Source of the DNA: Cohnella sp. WQ 127256
GTDB lineage: Bacteria > Bacillota > Bacilli > Paenibacillales > Paenibacillaceae
Length of the DNA stretch: 64,000 nucleotides
Reading direction: 5' to 3'
Assembly (NCBI RefSeq): GCF_024519285.1
Contig: NZ_JAMZCY010000005.1
Coordinates: 310,001 to 374,000, forward strand
Below are positions 52,247 to 60,478 of the stretch, in pieces. The notes beneath the pieces were generated by a model. That model worked only from the letters and a program-made list of their open reading frames with translations, was not told where the DNA came from and made no database searches. Every line of letters starts with the position of its first letter. Positions within the stretch are counted from its first letter, which is position 1. The translations under genes and the position numbers were made by a program.

Positions 52247-54919
52247 ATGAGTAATGAAATGGACAAGCTGGTCTTAATTGACGGCAATAGTATTATTAAT
52301 CGCGCTTTCTATGCGATACCCCCATTGACGAGTAGCAACGGACTACATACGAATGCAGTGCTTGGATTTACAACGATGCTGCTTAGAGTGTTAGAGGAAG
52401 AGAAACCAAGCCATGTGCTCGTCGCATTCGACGCAGGGAAGATCACTTTTCGACATGAAGGTTACGCAGAATATAAGGGAGGGCGCCAGAAAACACCATC
52501 TGAGCTCTCAGAACAATTCCCACTTCTTAAGGAGCTTCTTCAAGCATTCTCCATTTCGCAATTCGAGCTTGCTGGCTACGAAGCTGATGATATCATCGGA
52601 ACGATGGCTAGGCTTGCGGATGAGCAGGGGAAGTCTGCTATTGTCATCTCTGGAGACAAGGATATGCTTCAACTGACTTCAGAACAGGTAAGTGTATGGA
52701 TTACTCGTAAAGGGGTTAGCGAGGTAGAGCGCTATACTCCGGGTGAGATTGGCGAGAAGTATGGACTCACTCCTGCACAGATTATTGACCTTAAAGGACT
52801 TATGGGAGATGCAAGCGATAATATCCCCGGCGTTCCTGGTGTAGGTGAGAAAACAGCACTAAAGCTGCTGCACGAATACGGTACTGTAGAAAATGTGTTG
52901 GAGCATATCGGCGATATTAAAGGTAAGCTTCAAGAAAATATTCAAGCCCACATGGACGATGCCCGGATGAGCAAGAAGCTAGCAACGATCTTTCGTGAGG
53001 TTCCACTTGAGCATTCCCTAAACGATGTCGCGTGGAACGGGTACGACTCCTCGACACTTGCGGCAGCGATGCGCAAGCTGGAATTTAAAAGCCTCGCAGA
53101 AAGATTAAATCTGGACGGGGTAGACGAAGCGGCTGAAGCAGAAAGTGCAGAGACGGCTTCCCACTATGATGTCATTAGAGTGGAGAAGGATGGCTGGGAT
53201 CGCTTAAACGGAGCGTTAGCCCAAGCTGAAGCCGTACTTGTAGAAGCCTCCGGCGAAAATCCACATCATGGGGAAGGCATCGGACTCGCAATTGTTGCAG
53301 GTACCGATTGTTATGTCATCCCCTATCGTTTATTGTCCTCGCAAGAAGCAGCCCCACTCAGAGCATGGCTCGAAAATGGGGAAGCTCCAAAGATTAGCTA
53401 TGACTTACATCGCGTAGAGCTTGTGTTAGCTCGAGCTGGCTATTCGCTGAATGGGCCATCCTTTGATGTGCAGCTCGCAGCCTATTTACTTGATCCAACA
53501 GAAGCGGATCCCTCTCTTCATGGGCTACTTCAGCGCTATCATTTGGCTCCGATATTATCGGATGAGGCCGTATATGGCAGAGGTGCCAAATTCAATGTCC
53601 CAGAAGATGAAGTGCTGGCGAAGCATCTAGCGGCTAAAGCCGACGCTATTCGCAGACTAAAGCCCTATCTTGCGGAGCAGCTTGAGAATCTCGGAATGCA
53701 TCGCCTATATTATGAGCTGGAACAGCCTCTCTCAGGTGTGCTAGCGGGTATGGAGAAGCAAGGGATCTCAGTTAACGCGGATACGCTCAAGGAGCTTGGA
53801 ACAGAGTTCCAGCGCCGGATCGAAGAGATAACGAAAGCCGTTTATGATTCAGCGGGCTTCGAGTTCAATATTGGCTCTCCCAAGCAATTAGGAGAGGTTT
53901 TATTCGACAGACTGGATCTCCCGGTTATTAAGAAAACGAAAACCGGTTATTCAACCGATGCGGAGGTATTAGAGAAGCTAGAACCGTATCACGAAATTGT
54001 TCGCTTGATCCTGCATTATCGTCAATTGACGAAATTGCAATCGACATACATTGAAGGCTTACTGAAGGAAATTCGGTCAGAGAACGGAAAGATCCATACG
54101 TATTACAGGCAAACCATTGCAGCAACGGGGAGGCTTTCGAGTCAATTCCCGAACCTTCAGAATATCCCGATCCGCATGGAAGAAGGTCGCCAAATTCGTA
54201 AAGCCTTCGTTCCTTCTGAGCCGGGTTGGAGTATTCTTGCTGCCGATTACTCGCAGATCGAATTACGAGTGCTCGCGCATATTTCCGGGGATGAAGGGTT
54301 AAAGGAAGCTTTCCTAAACAATATGGACATTCATACGAAAACAGCGATGGACGTCTTCGGCGTACAGGCTGATCAAGTGGATAGCAATATGCGTCGTCAA
54401 GCCAAAGCGGTTAATTTCGGAATCGTGTACGGGATTAGCGACTATGGCCTATCACAAAATTTGAACATTACACGTAAGGAAGCAGCCGAGTTTATCGAGC
54501 AATATTTTCATGCGTTTCCGGGTGTACGTCGTTACATGGTTACGATTGTTGAACAAGCGAAGAAGGATGGGTACGTGACAACGCTTCTTGAACGCCGTCG
54601 TTACTTACCTGAAATCACCCATTCCAACTTTAATCTTCGTTCCTTCGCCGAACGTACAGCAATGAATACACCGATTCAGGGAACGGCAGCTGATATTATT
54701 AAGCTCGCTATGATGCGGATGAACGAAGCACTACTAGAGCGCGGACTGCGAAGCAGAATGCTGCTACAGGTACACGATGAATTGGTATTCGAGGTGCCGA
54801 ATGAGGAACTGGAGCTCATGAAGAGCTTGGTACCGGAAGTGATGAAAACTGCGCTTGAGCTTGATGTCCCATTGCTCGCGGAAGTGAGTATCGGCAGCAA
54901 CTGGTACGAAGCCAAGTAG
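52247..54919 (+). CDS. polA: DNA polymerase I
   Basis: 890-residue repair and Okazaki-fragment polymerase. N-terminal 5'-3' exonuclease (about 1-290; DGNSIINRAFYAIPP, GYEADDIIGTMA, GLMGDASDNIPGVPGVGEKTA). The middle 3'-5' exonuclease-like domain (about 300-470) lacks the DEDD catalytic residues, as in other Bacillales enzymes without proofreading. The polymerase domain has motif A LAADYSQIELRVLAHISGD, motif B RRQAKAVNFGIVYGIS and motif C VHDELVFE. Start ATG with GAGGTGAG upstream. fpg, ytaF and coaE follow, as in B. subtilis. Confidence 0.97.
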   Translation: MSNEMDKLVLIDGNSIINRAFYAIPPLTSSNGLHTNAVLGFTTMLLRVLEEEKPSHVLVAFDAGKITFRHEGYAEYKGGRQKTPSELSEQFPLLKELLQAFSISQFELAGYEADDIIGTMARLADEQGKSAIVISGDKDMLQLTSEQVSVWITRKGVSEVERYTPGEIGEKYGLTPAQIIDLKGLMGDASDNIPGVPGVGEKTALKLLHEYGTVENVLEHIGDIKGKLQENIQAHMDDARMSKKLATIFREVPLEHSLNDVAWNGYDSSTLAAAMRKLEFKSLAERLNLDGVDEAAEAESAETASHYDVIRVEKDGWDRLNGALAQAEAVLVEASGENPHHGEGIGLAIVAGTDCYVIPYRLLSSQEAAPLRAWLENGEAPKISYDLHRVELVLARAGYSLNGPSFDVQLAAYLLDPTEADPSLHGLLQRYHLAPILSDEAVYGRGAKFNVPEDEVLAKHLAAKADAIRRLKPYLAEQLENLGMHRLYYELEQPLSGVLAGMEKQGISVNADTLKELGTEFQRRIEEITKAVYDSAGFEFNIGSPKQLGEVLFDRLDLPVIKKTKTGYSTDAEVLEKLEPYHEIVRLILHYRQLTKLQSTYIEGLLKEIRSENGKIHTYYRQTIAATGRLSSQFPNLQNIPIRMEEGRQIRKAFVPSEPGWSILAADYSQIELRVLAHISGDEGLKEAFLNNMDIHTKTAMDVFGVQADQVDSNMRRQAKAVNFGIVYGISDYGLSQNLNITRKEAAEFIEQYFHAFPGVRRYMVTIVEQAKKDGYVTTLLERRRYLPEITHSNFNLRSFAERTAMNTPIQGTAADIIKLAMMRMNEALLERGLRSRMLLQVHDELVFEVPNEELELMKSLVPEVMKTALELDVPLLAEVSIGSNWYEAK

Positions 54920-54933
54920 GAAGAGGGATTGTC

Positions 54934-55848
54934 ATGCCAGAATTACCAGAGGTTGAAACCGTCCGTCGGACGCTAAAACAGCTCATTACGGGGAAGATAA
55001 TAAAACATGTTACGGTGAATTTGCCGCGTATTTTGCAGAAGCCAGATGATCCGCTTGCATTTGCTGCGGAGCTCGAGGGTAGAACTTTTCAAACGGTTGA
55101 ACGCCGAGGCAAGTTTTTAAGGCTTGTGATGGATGGGCTTATTCTCGTGTCACATTTGCGGATGGAAGGTCGTTATGGGTTATTTGATAAGGATGAGCCG
55201 GTAGAGATTCATACGCATGTTATTTTCCATTTCACAGATGGAACGGAATTGCGCTACAAGGATGTCCGTCAGTTTGGGACGATGCACCTATTTTCCCCTG
55301 GTGAAGAATTTCAGGTTGCACCGCTGAATAAACTAGGATTGGAGCCTCTGGAGGAAGGATTCACGCTAGAAACCTTCCGACATGCGCTCGGTAAACGGTC
55401 GACGAAGATTAAACCTCTGCTGCTCAATCAGGAAGTCGTCGTCGGATTAGGTAACATCTATGTGGATGAAGCGCTACATACAGCGGGCATACATCCAGAG
55501 ACAGCGGCGAATGATCTAAAGAAGAAGGATCAAGAGCTTCTTCACCAGGCGATCGTTGCCACTTTGTCTGCTGCCGTGGAAGCTGGAGGTTCCTCCATTA
55601 AGTCGTATGTGAACGGCCAAGGAGAGATGGGGCTGTTCCAGCATAGCTTGAAGGCATATGGTAGAACCGGTGAGCCTTGCTTGAAATGCGGAACTCTAAT
55701 TGAGAAATCAGTTGTAGGTGGACGAGGTACGCATGTTTGTCCGAAGTGCCAGAAGCAACCTCGCAATGGGGGAGCTTCTAGTACGGGCAACACGACCAAA
55801 TCGCGAAATCATACCGTCAAGCAGCGGCTAGATGGAGCTAATAAATAG
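54934..55848 (+). CDS. fpg: Formamidopyrimidine-DNA glycosylase with basic C-terminal tail
   Basis: Bifunctional base-excision enzyme for 8-oxoguanine. The mature N-terminus PELPEVETVRR gives the catalytic proline and glutamate. Later come the H2TH region (KIKPLLLNQEVVVGLGNIYVDEAL) and C-terminal zinc finger (CLKCGTLIEK...THVCPKCQ). The 304 residues are about 28 longer than usual; the extra tail after the finger is Ser/Asn/Lys/Arg-rich and probably flexible. 14 bp after polA. Confidence 0.96.
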   Translation: MPELPEVETVRRTLKQLITGKIIKHVTVNLPRILQKPDDPLAFAAELEGRTFQTVERRGKFLRLVMDGLILVSHLRMEGRYGLFDKDEPVEIHTHVIFHFTDGTELRYKDVRQFGTMHLFSPGEEFQVAPLNKLGLEPLEEGFTLETFRHALGKRSTKIKPLLLNQEVVVGLGNIYVDEALHTAGIHPETAANDLKKKDQELLHQAIVATLSAAVEAGGSSIKSYVNGQGEMGLFQHSLKAYGRTGEPCLKCGTLIEKSVVGGRGTHVCPKCQKQPRNGGASSTGNTTKSRNHTVKQRLDGANK

Positions 55849-55968
55849 GCATTCGCACATAAAAAATCGAGTGAGCGGGGCATTCAAGCCACTCCTTGCA
55901 TAGGATGAACAGAACCCGACTTCCGGAAACGGGGTAGGGAAAGCATCCATGCAGGGGGAAATTTGCTT

Positions 55969-56670
55969 ATGATGGCACCTGTCGCTTCGCTCCTCTTATT
56001 ATCTTTTGCGGTGAGCCTCGACGGTTTTGGCGTTGGCATTACTTATGGTGTTAGAAAAATTAAAATTCCGGTGTCCTCAATCTTCATTATTTCATTATGC
56101 TCAGGATTAATTATTCTACTATCTATGATGGTAGGTGTTGCTTTATCAGGCTGGATCCCCCCTCAGGGTGCATCGGCTGTAGGCTCCATCATACTTATCG
56201 GAATAGGCACGGTTGCTCTTATCCAATTTATGCGTAGCGGTGAACAAGAAGGTCGAGACCGCCTCTCACCTGATGGTGAAAGCGGGACAATACAGACGAT
56301 GGAAGAGGAAGAGTCGCATTCTGCAGTTCCTGTTGTTAAAATGGAACTTAAGGTGTTCGGGTTTATTATCCAAATCCTTCGTACCCCTTCGGCAGCCGAT
56401 AGGGATCGATCGGGAACAATTAGCGCGGGAGAGGCATTTTTCCTAGGTGCGGCTTTATCTCTTGATGCATTTGGTGCAGGAATCGGCGCAGCATTAGTAG
56501 GCTTTCCACCTTTGCTAACAGCACTCCTTATTGCAGCTTCCAGCGGATTGTTTCTCTGGTCAGGAACTCGGGTTGGATTCTTGGCATCGGGTTGGCGCTG
56601 GGTTAGGCAGTTATCTATGCTACCTGGTATTATTTTAATCGCAATGGGTATTTTCAAATTGTTTCTATAA
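55969..56670 (+). CDS. ytaF: Sporulation membrane protein YtaF, with EF-hand-like loop
   Basis: A 233-residue membrane protein of the DUF204/MntP-related group; YtaF is linked to sporulation in Bacillus. I use the ATG at 55969, 9 nt after AGGGGGA. About six helices in two symmetrical halves, each starting with a small motif (SLDGFGVGITYG and SLDAFGAGIGAA, the family's aspartate repeats). The central cytoplasmic loop contains DRDRSGTISAGE at residues 144-155, an exact match to the calcium-binding EF-hand loop pattern DxDxSGxIxxxE. Calcium sensing would be an inference. Confidence 0.88.
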   Translation: MMAPVASLLLLSFAVSLDGFGVGITYGVRKIKIPVSSIFIISLCSGLIILLSMMVGVALSGWIPPQGASAVGSIILIGIGTVALIQFMRSGEQEGRDRLSPDGESGTIQTMEEEESHSAVPVVKMELKVFGFIIQILRTPSAADRDRSGTISAGEAFFLGAALSLDAFGAGIGAALVGFPPLLTALLIAASSGLFLWSGTRVGFLASGWRWVRQLSMLPGIILIAMGIFKLFL

Positions 56671-56682
56671 GGAAGATGTTTC

Positions 56683-57279
56683 ATGAATATGGGCTTAACA
56701 GGCGGTATCGCCACAGGCAAGAGCACGATCGCCAAGCTGCTAGCGGAGCGCGGCGCGATATTGATTGATTTGGACGCGATTGCCCGGGAAGTTGTTGAAC
56801 CTGGGCAGCCGTCTTTGCTCGCCATTGCTGAGCGATTCGGACAAGCCATTCTTCAAAGCGATGGTACGCTAGACCGCAAGAAGCTAGGATCAATCGTCTT
56901 TACGGATCCCATGGAGCGTAAGGCGTTGGAAGCCATTACGCATCCAGCAATCAGAGCAGTGATGAAAGAACGAATGGCCTATCACGAAAGTAACACACCA
57001 CACAAACTCGTCGTTGTTGATGTTCCTCTCTTGTATGAGTCAAAGCTGGAGTCCTATTTTGAGCAGGTTATGGTCGTCTATGTTCCTCGTGAGGTTCAGC
57101 TGCAACGCTTGCTGGAGCGGGACAAGCTTACGGTTGAAGAAGCTCTTAAGCGTCTAGAAGCGCAAATGAACATCGAGGATAAGAAGACAAGGGCGGACAT
57201 ATGTATTGATAATAGCGGCAGCCTCGTGCAAACAGAAGAGCAAATCGATCGCTATTGGCGGGGAAAGGGACTTGAATGA
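56683..57279 (+). CDS. coaE: Dephospho-CoA kinase
   Basis: Last step of CoA synthesis. 198 residues; P-loop TGGIATGKSTIAKLL at residues 5-19, DLDAIAREVVEPG, the lid region with RLLERDKLTVEEALKRL, and ...DNSGS near the end. ATG with AAGGAAG upstream. Overlaps the following lytic transglycosylase gene by 4 bp. Confidence 0.96.
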   Translation: MNMGLTGGIATGKSTIAKLLAERGAILIDLDAIAREVVEPGQPSLLAIAERFGQAILQSDGTLDRKKLGSIVFTDPMERKALEAITHPAIRAVMKERMAYHESNTPHKLVVVDVPLLYESKLESYFEQVMVVYVPREVQLQRLLERDKLTVEEALKRLEAQMNIEDKKTRADICIDNSGSLVQTEEQIDRYWRGKGLE

Positions 57280-57845
57280 GAAAGCGGCTGAAACGCAAAA
57301 GAATAATTCTTCCTCTGGTAGTCATCATTCTTGGTGCTCTATTCGTACAATCGGAATGGCTCGGGCGATGGATTTATCCCATTTCGTTCACAGATGAGAT
57401 CAAGCAGAATGCCTTGAATTACGAGTTGGACCCTCTTCTAATCGCAGCTGTTATCAGAGTCGAGTCGAATTATAGATTGAATGCGGTATCACCCAAAGGT
57501 GCTGTAGGGATTATGCAAATCATGCCGGACACTGCAGCTTGGATATTGAAGCAGGGCGATTTCGGCAGCATAACGGTTAGTGATGCAGGTCAGAAGGCAC
57601 ATGCAGGAATAGCGCTAGGATCATGGTATATTAAGGAGCTTAATCGTCAATTCGATGGCGATATGATTAAGTCTCTAGCGGCTTATAATGCAGGTCCTGG
57701 AAAGGTGCGTCAGTGGTTGGATAAAGGGGTTTGGAACGGAGAGGAACAAACTTTACGCGATATTCCTTATGGAGAGACTAGACATTACGTCCAACGTGTG
57801 ATGTATTATTATAAGAAGTATCAAAGTATTTATGAAACTCTGTAA
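57276..57845 (+). CDS. Membrane-anchored lytic transglycosylase (SLT domain)
   Basis: A 189-residue murein lyase. N-terminal basic stretch and one helix (residues 8-26; IILPLVVIILGALFVQ), then the Slt70-type domain: catalytic Glu63 in VIRVESNYRLNAVSPKGA, GIMQIMPDTA, and AYNAGPGKVRQWL. Likely faces the cell wall; the position after coaE is common in Bacillales. Could be YjbJ/YqbO-like; substrate is peptidoglycan. Confidence 0.92.
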   Translation: MRKRLKRKRIILPLVVIILGALFVQSEWLGRWIYPISFTDEIKQNALNYELDPLLIAAVIRVESNYRLNAVSPKGAVGIMQIMPDTAAWILKQGDFGSITVSDAGQKAHAGIALGSWYIKELNRQFDGDMIKSLAAYNAGPGKVRQWLDKGVWNGEEQTLRDIPYGETRHYVQRVMYYYKKYQSIYETL

Positions 57846-57852
57846 CGCGATA

Positions 57853-57890
57853 AGGGGAAGCCTTGAAGCTTAACGCTTCAAAGCTTCCCG
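57853..57890. terminator. Hairpin between the SLT gene and the SASP gene
   Basis: GGGAAGC-CTTGAAGC and GCTTCAA-AGCTTCCC arms with a TTAAC loop (one extra base). Weak T-tracts; a shared terminator for the two convergent genes. Confidence 0.6.
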
Positions 57891-57916
57891 AAATGGAGTG
57901 CCTTCGTTATGTTTAG

Positions 57917-58135
57917 TTATTTACCGGCTAATTGTTGTTCAGCCAATTGTACTAAACGACGAGTGATGTTACCACCGATTGAACCGTTATCCTTTGTAGT
58001 CATGTTTCCCTGATATCCATCTTGTGGGATGGCGATACCAAGCTCTTGTGCTGCTTCATACTTCAGTTGATCAAGTGCGTTAGTTGCTTGGGGGACGAGC
58101 AATTGATTGCTTCTGCTACCTTGTCCTTGTGCCAT
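57917..58135 (-). CDS. Alpha/beta-type small acid-soluble spore protein
   Basis: A 72-residue DNA-binding protein that protects spore DNA. Conserved segments are LLVPQATNALDQLKYEAAQE (with the GPR protease site near KYEAAQELG) and GSIGGNITRRLVQLAEQQL. AAGGAGGTGAACA precedes the ATG. A sigma-G-like promoter lies upstream. Confidence 0.96.
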   Translation of the reverse strand: MAQGQGSRSNQLLVPQATNALDQLKYEAAQELGIAIPQDGYQGNMTTKDNGSIGGNITRRLVQLAEQQLAGK

Positions 58136-58166
58136 TTGTTGTTCACCTCCTTGCGGTTGGTAAATG

Positions 58167-58195
58167 TATTATGTGCTTAATTCTGCAGTTCATGT
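58167..58195 (-). promoter_or_regulatory. Sigma-G-like promoter of the SASP gene
   Basis: Read on the minus strand: ACATG (58195-58191), 17 bp, CATAATA (58173-58167). The sigma-G consensus is GNATR-N17/18-CATNHTA; one mismatch. It is 32 bp upstream of the start codon. Confidence 0.55.
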
Positions 58196-58246
58196 AAGGT
58201 AAGGTTTGGAAATATAAAAAAATTTCAAAGGAGCTGATCTAACGCC

Positions 58247-58708
58247 ATGAAATGCCCATATTGCGACTATAGCGGAACCAAGGTATTGGATTCACGACCG
58301 GCCAATGACAATAAATCGATCCGTCGGCGTAGAGAATGCGAGAAGTGTAGTCGTAGATTCACAACCTTCGAGACCGTTGAGGAAACCCCACTGATGGTCA
58401 TTAAGAAGGATGGAAGTCGTGAGGAATTCAGCCGGGATAAAGTTCTTCGCGGTTTGCTTCGTTCATGCGAGAAGCGTCCAGTATCAGTTGCACAGCTTGA
58501 AGTGATTGTCTCTGATGTAGAAAGAGAAATCCGTAACACAGCACAAGCAGAGGTGGAGAGCCGAATTATCGGTGAGGTGCTTATGGAGCACATCTATACC
58601 GTTGATGAGGTCGCCTATGTTCGTTTTGCGTCGGTTTATCGGCAATTCAAGGACATTAATATGTTTCTGAAAGAGCTTAATACGCTTATGAGCAAGCATG
58701 GGATTTAG
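58247..58708 (+). CDS. nrdR: Transcriptional repressor NrdR
   Basis: 153-residue zinc-ribbon/ATP-cone repressor of ribonucleotide reductase genes. Cysteines CPYC (3-6) and CEKC (31-34) form the ribbon; [16 protein letters not shown] is characteristic. The ATP-cone (about 48-138) includes [23 protein letters not shown] precedes the start. No nrd genes in the window. Confidence 0.97.
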   Translation: MKCPYCDYSGTKVLDSRPANDNKSIRRRRECEKCSRRFTTFETVEETPLMVIKKDGSREEFSRDKVLRGLLRSCEKRPVSVAQLEVIVSDVEREIRNTAQAEVESRIIGEVLMEHIYTVDEVAYVRFASVYRQFKDINMFLKELNTLMSKHGI

Positions 58709-58857
58709 TGAGAGGCGGCTTGGGGAGGCGAGGGAAGTTATTTTCCGTCTAGACGATCAGGCTGACGAGCCGTACGTTGTTCTCCCTATGACGTATAGAC
58801 AAGGGGAAAGTTATAGGGTCATAAGGTGATTTCAATACGCTATTTCGTGGAATGCGT

Positions 58858-58887
58858 TGACATCATTGGTGTAACTGTGATAAACTC
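58858..58887 (+). promoter_or_regulatory. Promoter of the tRNA pair
   Basis: TTGACA (58858-58863), 18 bp, TAAACT (58882-58887), about 18 bp before the tRNA-Ala gene. Confidence 0.6.
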
Positions 58888-58904
58888 ATTATTGTCGTCT
58901 TCTT

Positions 58905-58980
58905 GGGCCTTTAGCTCAGCTGGGAGAGCGCTTCGCTGGCAGCGAAGAGGTCAGCGGTTCGATCCCGCTAAGGTCCACCA
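58905..58980 (+). tRNA. tRNA-Ala (GGC)
   Basis: 76-nt cloverleaf with encoded CCA. Acceptor GGGCCTT/AAGGTCC includes the G3-U70 pair that identifies alanine tRNA; anticodon stem CTTCG/CGAAG with loop CTGGCAG gives anticodon GGC; T-arm GGTTCGATCC. Confidence 0.95.
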
Positions 58981-58995
58981 ATATTGTCTTCATTC

Positions 58996-59071
58996 GGGTT
59001 CTTAGCTCAGCTGGCAGAGCAGTTGACTCTTAATCATCTGGTCGAGGGTTCGAATCCCTCAGAACCCACCA
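58996..59071 (+). tRNA. tRNA-Lys (CTT)
   Basis: 76-nt cloverleaf with encoded CCA: acceptor GGGTTCT/AGAACCC, D-arm GCTC/GAGC, T-arm GAGGG/CCCTC. Anticodon loop CTCTTAA gives CTT. The anticodon stem GTTGA/TCATC has one U-U mismatch at the second pair. 15 bp after tRNA-Ala. Confidence 0.9.
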
Positions 59072-59088
59072 TATTTTAATTTCATGGA

Positions 59089-59111
59089 ACGGCAGAGATG
59101 CCGTTTTTTTT
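59089..59111 (+). terminator. Terminator of the tRNA pair
   Basis: ACGGCA-GAGA-TGCCGT followed by eight T. Confidence 0.9.
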
Positions 59112-59318
59112 GTTTTTAGCGCGCCTAGACAGTTGATGAAAGATCAATCGAGGTAAGAGCCAAGTCGCCTCGTAGCTGACGGGTAACTGGAGGAGAGATT
59201 CTAAGGTTATGAGGAAATATATTCAATAGGTAGATTGTTGAATCTAGAACAGATTGAGAATAAGTTCCAACACTCCTCATTTGCTGACCCGCTAGGGTCC
59301 ACCATACTTAACCTTCAG
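59112..59318. other. Gap with tRNA-Ala 3'-end remnant
   Basis: No gene supported. At 59288-59304, CCCGCTAGGGTCCACCA matches the last 17 nt of tRNA-Ala (58964-58980) with one mismatch. The following terminator is a near copy of the one after tRNA-Lys. The remnant ends the tRNA-like arrangement of the core and the sequence becomes different after it. Confidence 0.6.
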
Positions 59319-59340
59319 AACGGCAGAGATGCCGTTTTTT
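59319..59340 (+). terminator. Second copy of the tRNA-type terminator
   Basis: AACGGCA-GAGA-TGCCGTT followed by T. The 22 bp match the terminator at 59089-59111 almost exactly. The remaining 112 bp before the AraC gene stop hold nothing recognised. Confidence 0.8.
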
Positions 59341-59452
59341 GTTATGCGTGCCCAGGAGCACGCATCTTCTAGCCAGTGAAAGTCCGGTCGTGGGATGCGA
59401 GCATGTTGGAGGAAGAATTCAGAATCATTTCGAATCGGCTAAGATTGGTTCT

Positions 59453-60343
59453 TTAGACGTGCCCCATAATCTTCTTGCGGAAGTTCAGCGGCGATATTCC
59501 TTCCTTGCCGGAGAAGCAGAATGTGAAGTAAGAGCCATGCTGAAACCCTACCTCCTCTGCGATGCGCGTAATCGACCACTGCGTGTGAGCTAACAGCTTT
59601 TTCGCTTGCTCAAGTCGATATTGAAGCAAGTAATCCATCGGAGTCATTCCATACACCTTCAACATGCATTTGGCCAAGTAATTGGGATGGTAGTTCAATT
59701 CCTTCTGGAGAAAAGCGTTCGTCACCTTGCCCGTATAATTCTGCCTGATGCACAGCTCGACCTTCTCCGCCAGTTGGAATGCGGTGCCGTCGGACGCCTG
59801 GGCCAACTCGCGATCGAGATGCTGGATGAACAGCTGGAACAAGCTCTGCCGTTTCCAGTTGCGCAGCGACCTCGCCTCGTCTTCCAATTGGAAGAATTGT
59901 CCCAGTATATCCATCGCCTTAGCAGTGAGCTTCGCATGCTTCGGAATGAAGACGGAGCATACCTCGCTATGATTCAGATAGGCGTTCTGCTTATGCGTCG
60001 CGATCAGCGCGGCTTGATTATCCAAGCATTTGCCCATGCTACCGCATTCTTCCCATGCCCCGAAAGTGTTGAAATGAATCCAGATGATCTCCGTATCGGT
60101 CTTGCAGGGTTCGGTACCGTAATGGCTGGCGTCCGGCCTAAGAACGAACGATTCTCCGGTCTCGATCGTCCACTCTCCAGCCCCCTCTCCGAGATGCAGC
60201 GCCCCCTTCGTAACGACGACCAAATCGAATGCTCCGATGTTATTCCGATTAATATGCCTCTCTCCTTCACCGAAGAAAGCACGGCCGCAATCGATGAAAT
60301 AGGGAATAGGTGGAGAGATAAAATGCAAGATGGGAGAGCTCAT
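59453..60343 (-). CDS. AraC family transcriptional regulator
   Basis: 296-residue regulator: N-terminal cupin-like sensor (about 15-100; VVVTKGALHLGEGAGEWTIE) and C-terminal double HTH (about 195-295; NAFLQKELNYHPNYLAKCML, ITRIAEEVGFQHGSYFTFCF). GGAGGT lies 7 nt before the ATG. Divergent from the GH127 gene. A direct repeat in the intergenic region may be its binding site. It is richer in G+C than the core genes upstream. Confidence 0.9.
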   Translation of the reverse strand: MSSPILHFISPPIPYFIDCGRAFFGEGERHINRNNIGAFDLVVVTKGALHLGEGAGEWTIETGESFVLRPDASHYGTEPCKTDTEIIWIHFNTFGAWEECGSMGKCLDNQAALIATHKQNAYLNHSEVCSVFIPKHAKLTAKAMDILGQFFQLEDEARSLRNWKRQSLFQLFIQHLDRELAQASDGTAFQLAEKVELCIRQNYTGKVTNAFLQKELNYHPNYLAKCMLKVYGMTPMDYLLQYRLEQAKKLLAHTQWSITRIAEEVGFQHGSYFTFCFSGKEGISPLNFRKKIMGHV

Positions 60344-60360
60344 TTGGGCTACCTCCTATT

Positions 60361-60413
60361 GGTTGTAATTTCTAAAAAAGTGGTTGTAAATCATTATATT
60401 AATGCCATGATAT
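60361..60413 (+). promoter_or_regulatory. AraC-type operator (21-bp direct repeat) and candidate GH127 promoter
   Basis: GGTTGTAA at 60361-60368 and 60382-60389, start-to-start 21 bp, the helical-phase spacing typical of AraC family half-sites. The second repeat overlaps TTGTAA (60384-60389), a possible -35, with TGATAT (60408-60413) 18 bp later. Confidence 0.5.
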
Positions 60414-60430
60414 CACATGTATTATGATTA

Positions 60431-60444
60431 ATATAGCGCTTTCA
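60431..60444. promoter_or_regulatory. Possible CcpA (cre) site before GH127
   Basis: Read on the minus strand as TGAAAGCGCTATAT, which fits TGWAANCGNTNWCA at 12 of 14 positions. It lies between the candidate promoter and the GH127 start, a position typical of roadblock repression. Confidence 0.4.
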
Positions 60445-60478
60445 TCGAAGGTTGGATTTATAAAATAAAGGGGCATAC

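Noticed and set aside
56163-56849. 228-codon antisense ORF across ytaF and coaE
   Set aside because: Crosses two well-supported genes and has no recognisable features.
59089-59340. Complete third tRNA gene after tRNA-Lys
   Set aside because: Only a 17-nt 3' end remains at 59288-59304; no D-, anticodon or full acceptor stem upstream.
59606-60427. 273-codon ORF on the plus strand opposite the AraC gene
   Set aside because: Antisense shadow; the AraC protein has clear HTH motifs and a good ribosome binding site, this frame has neither.
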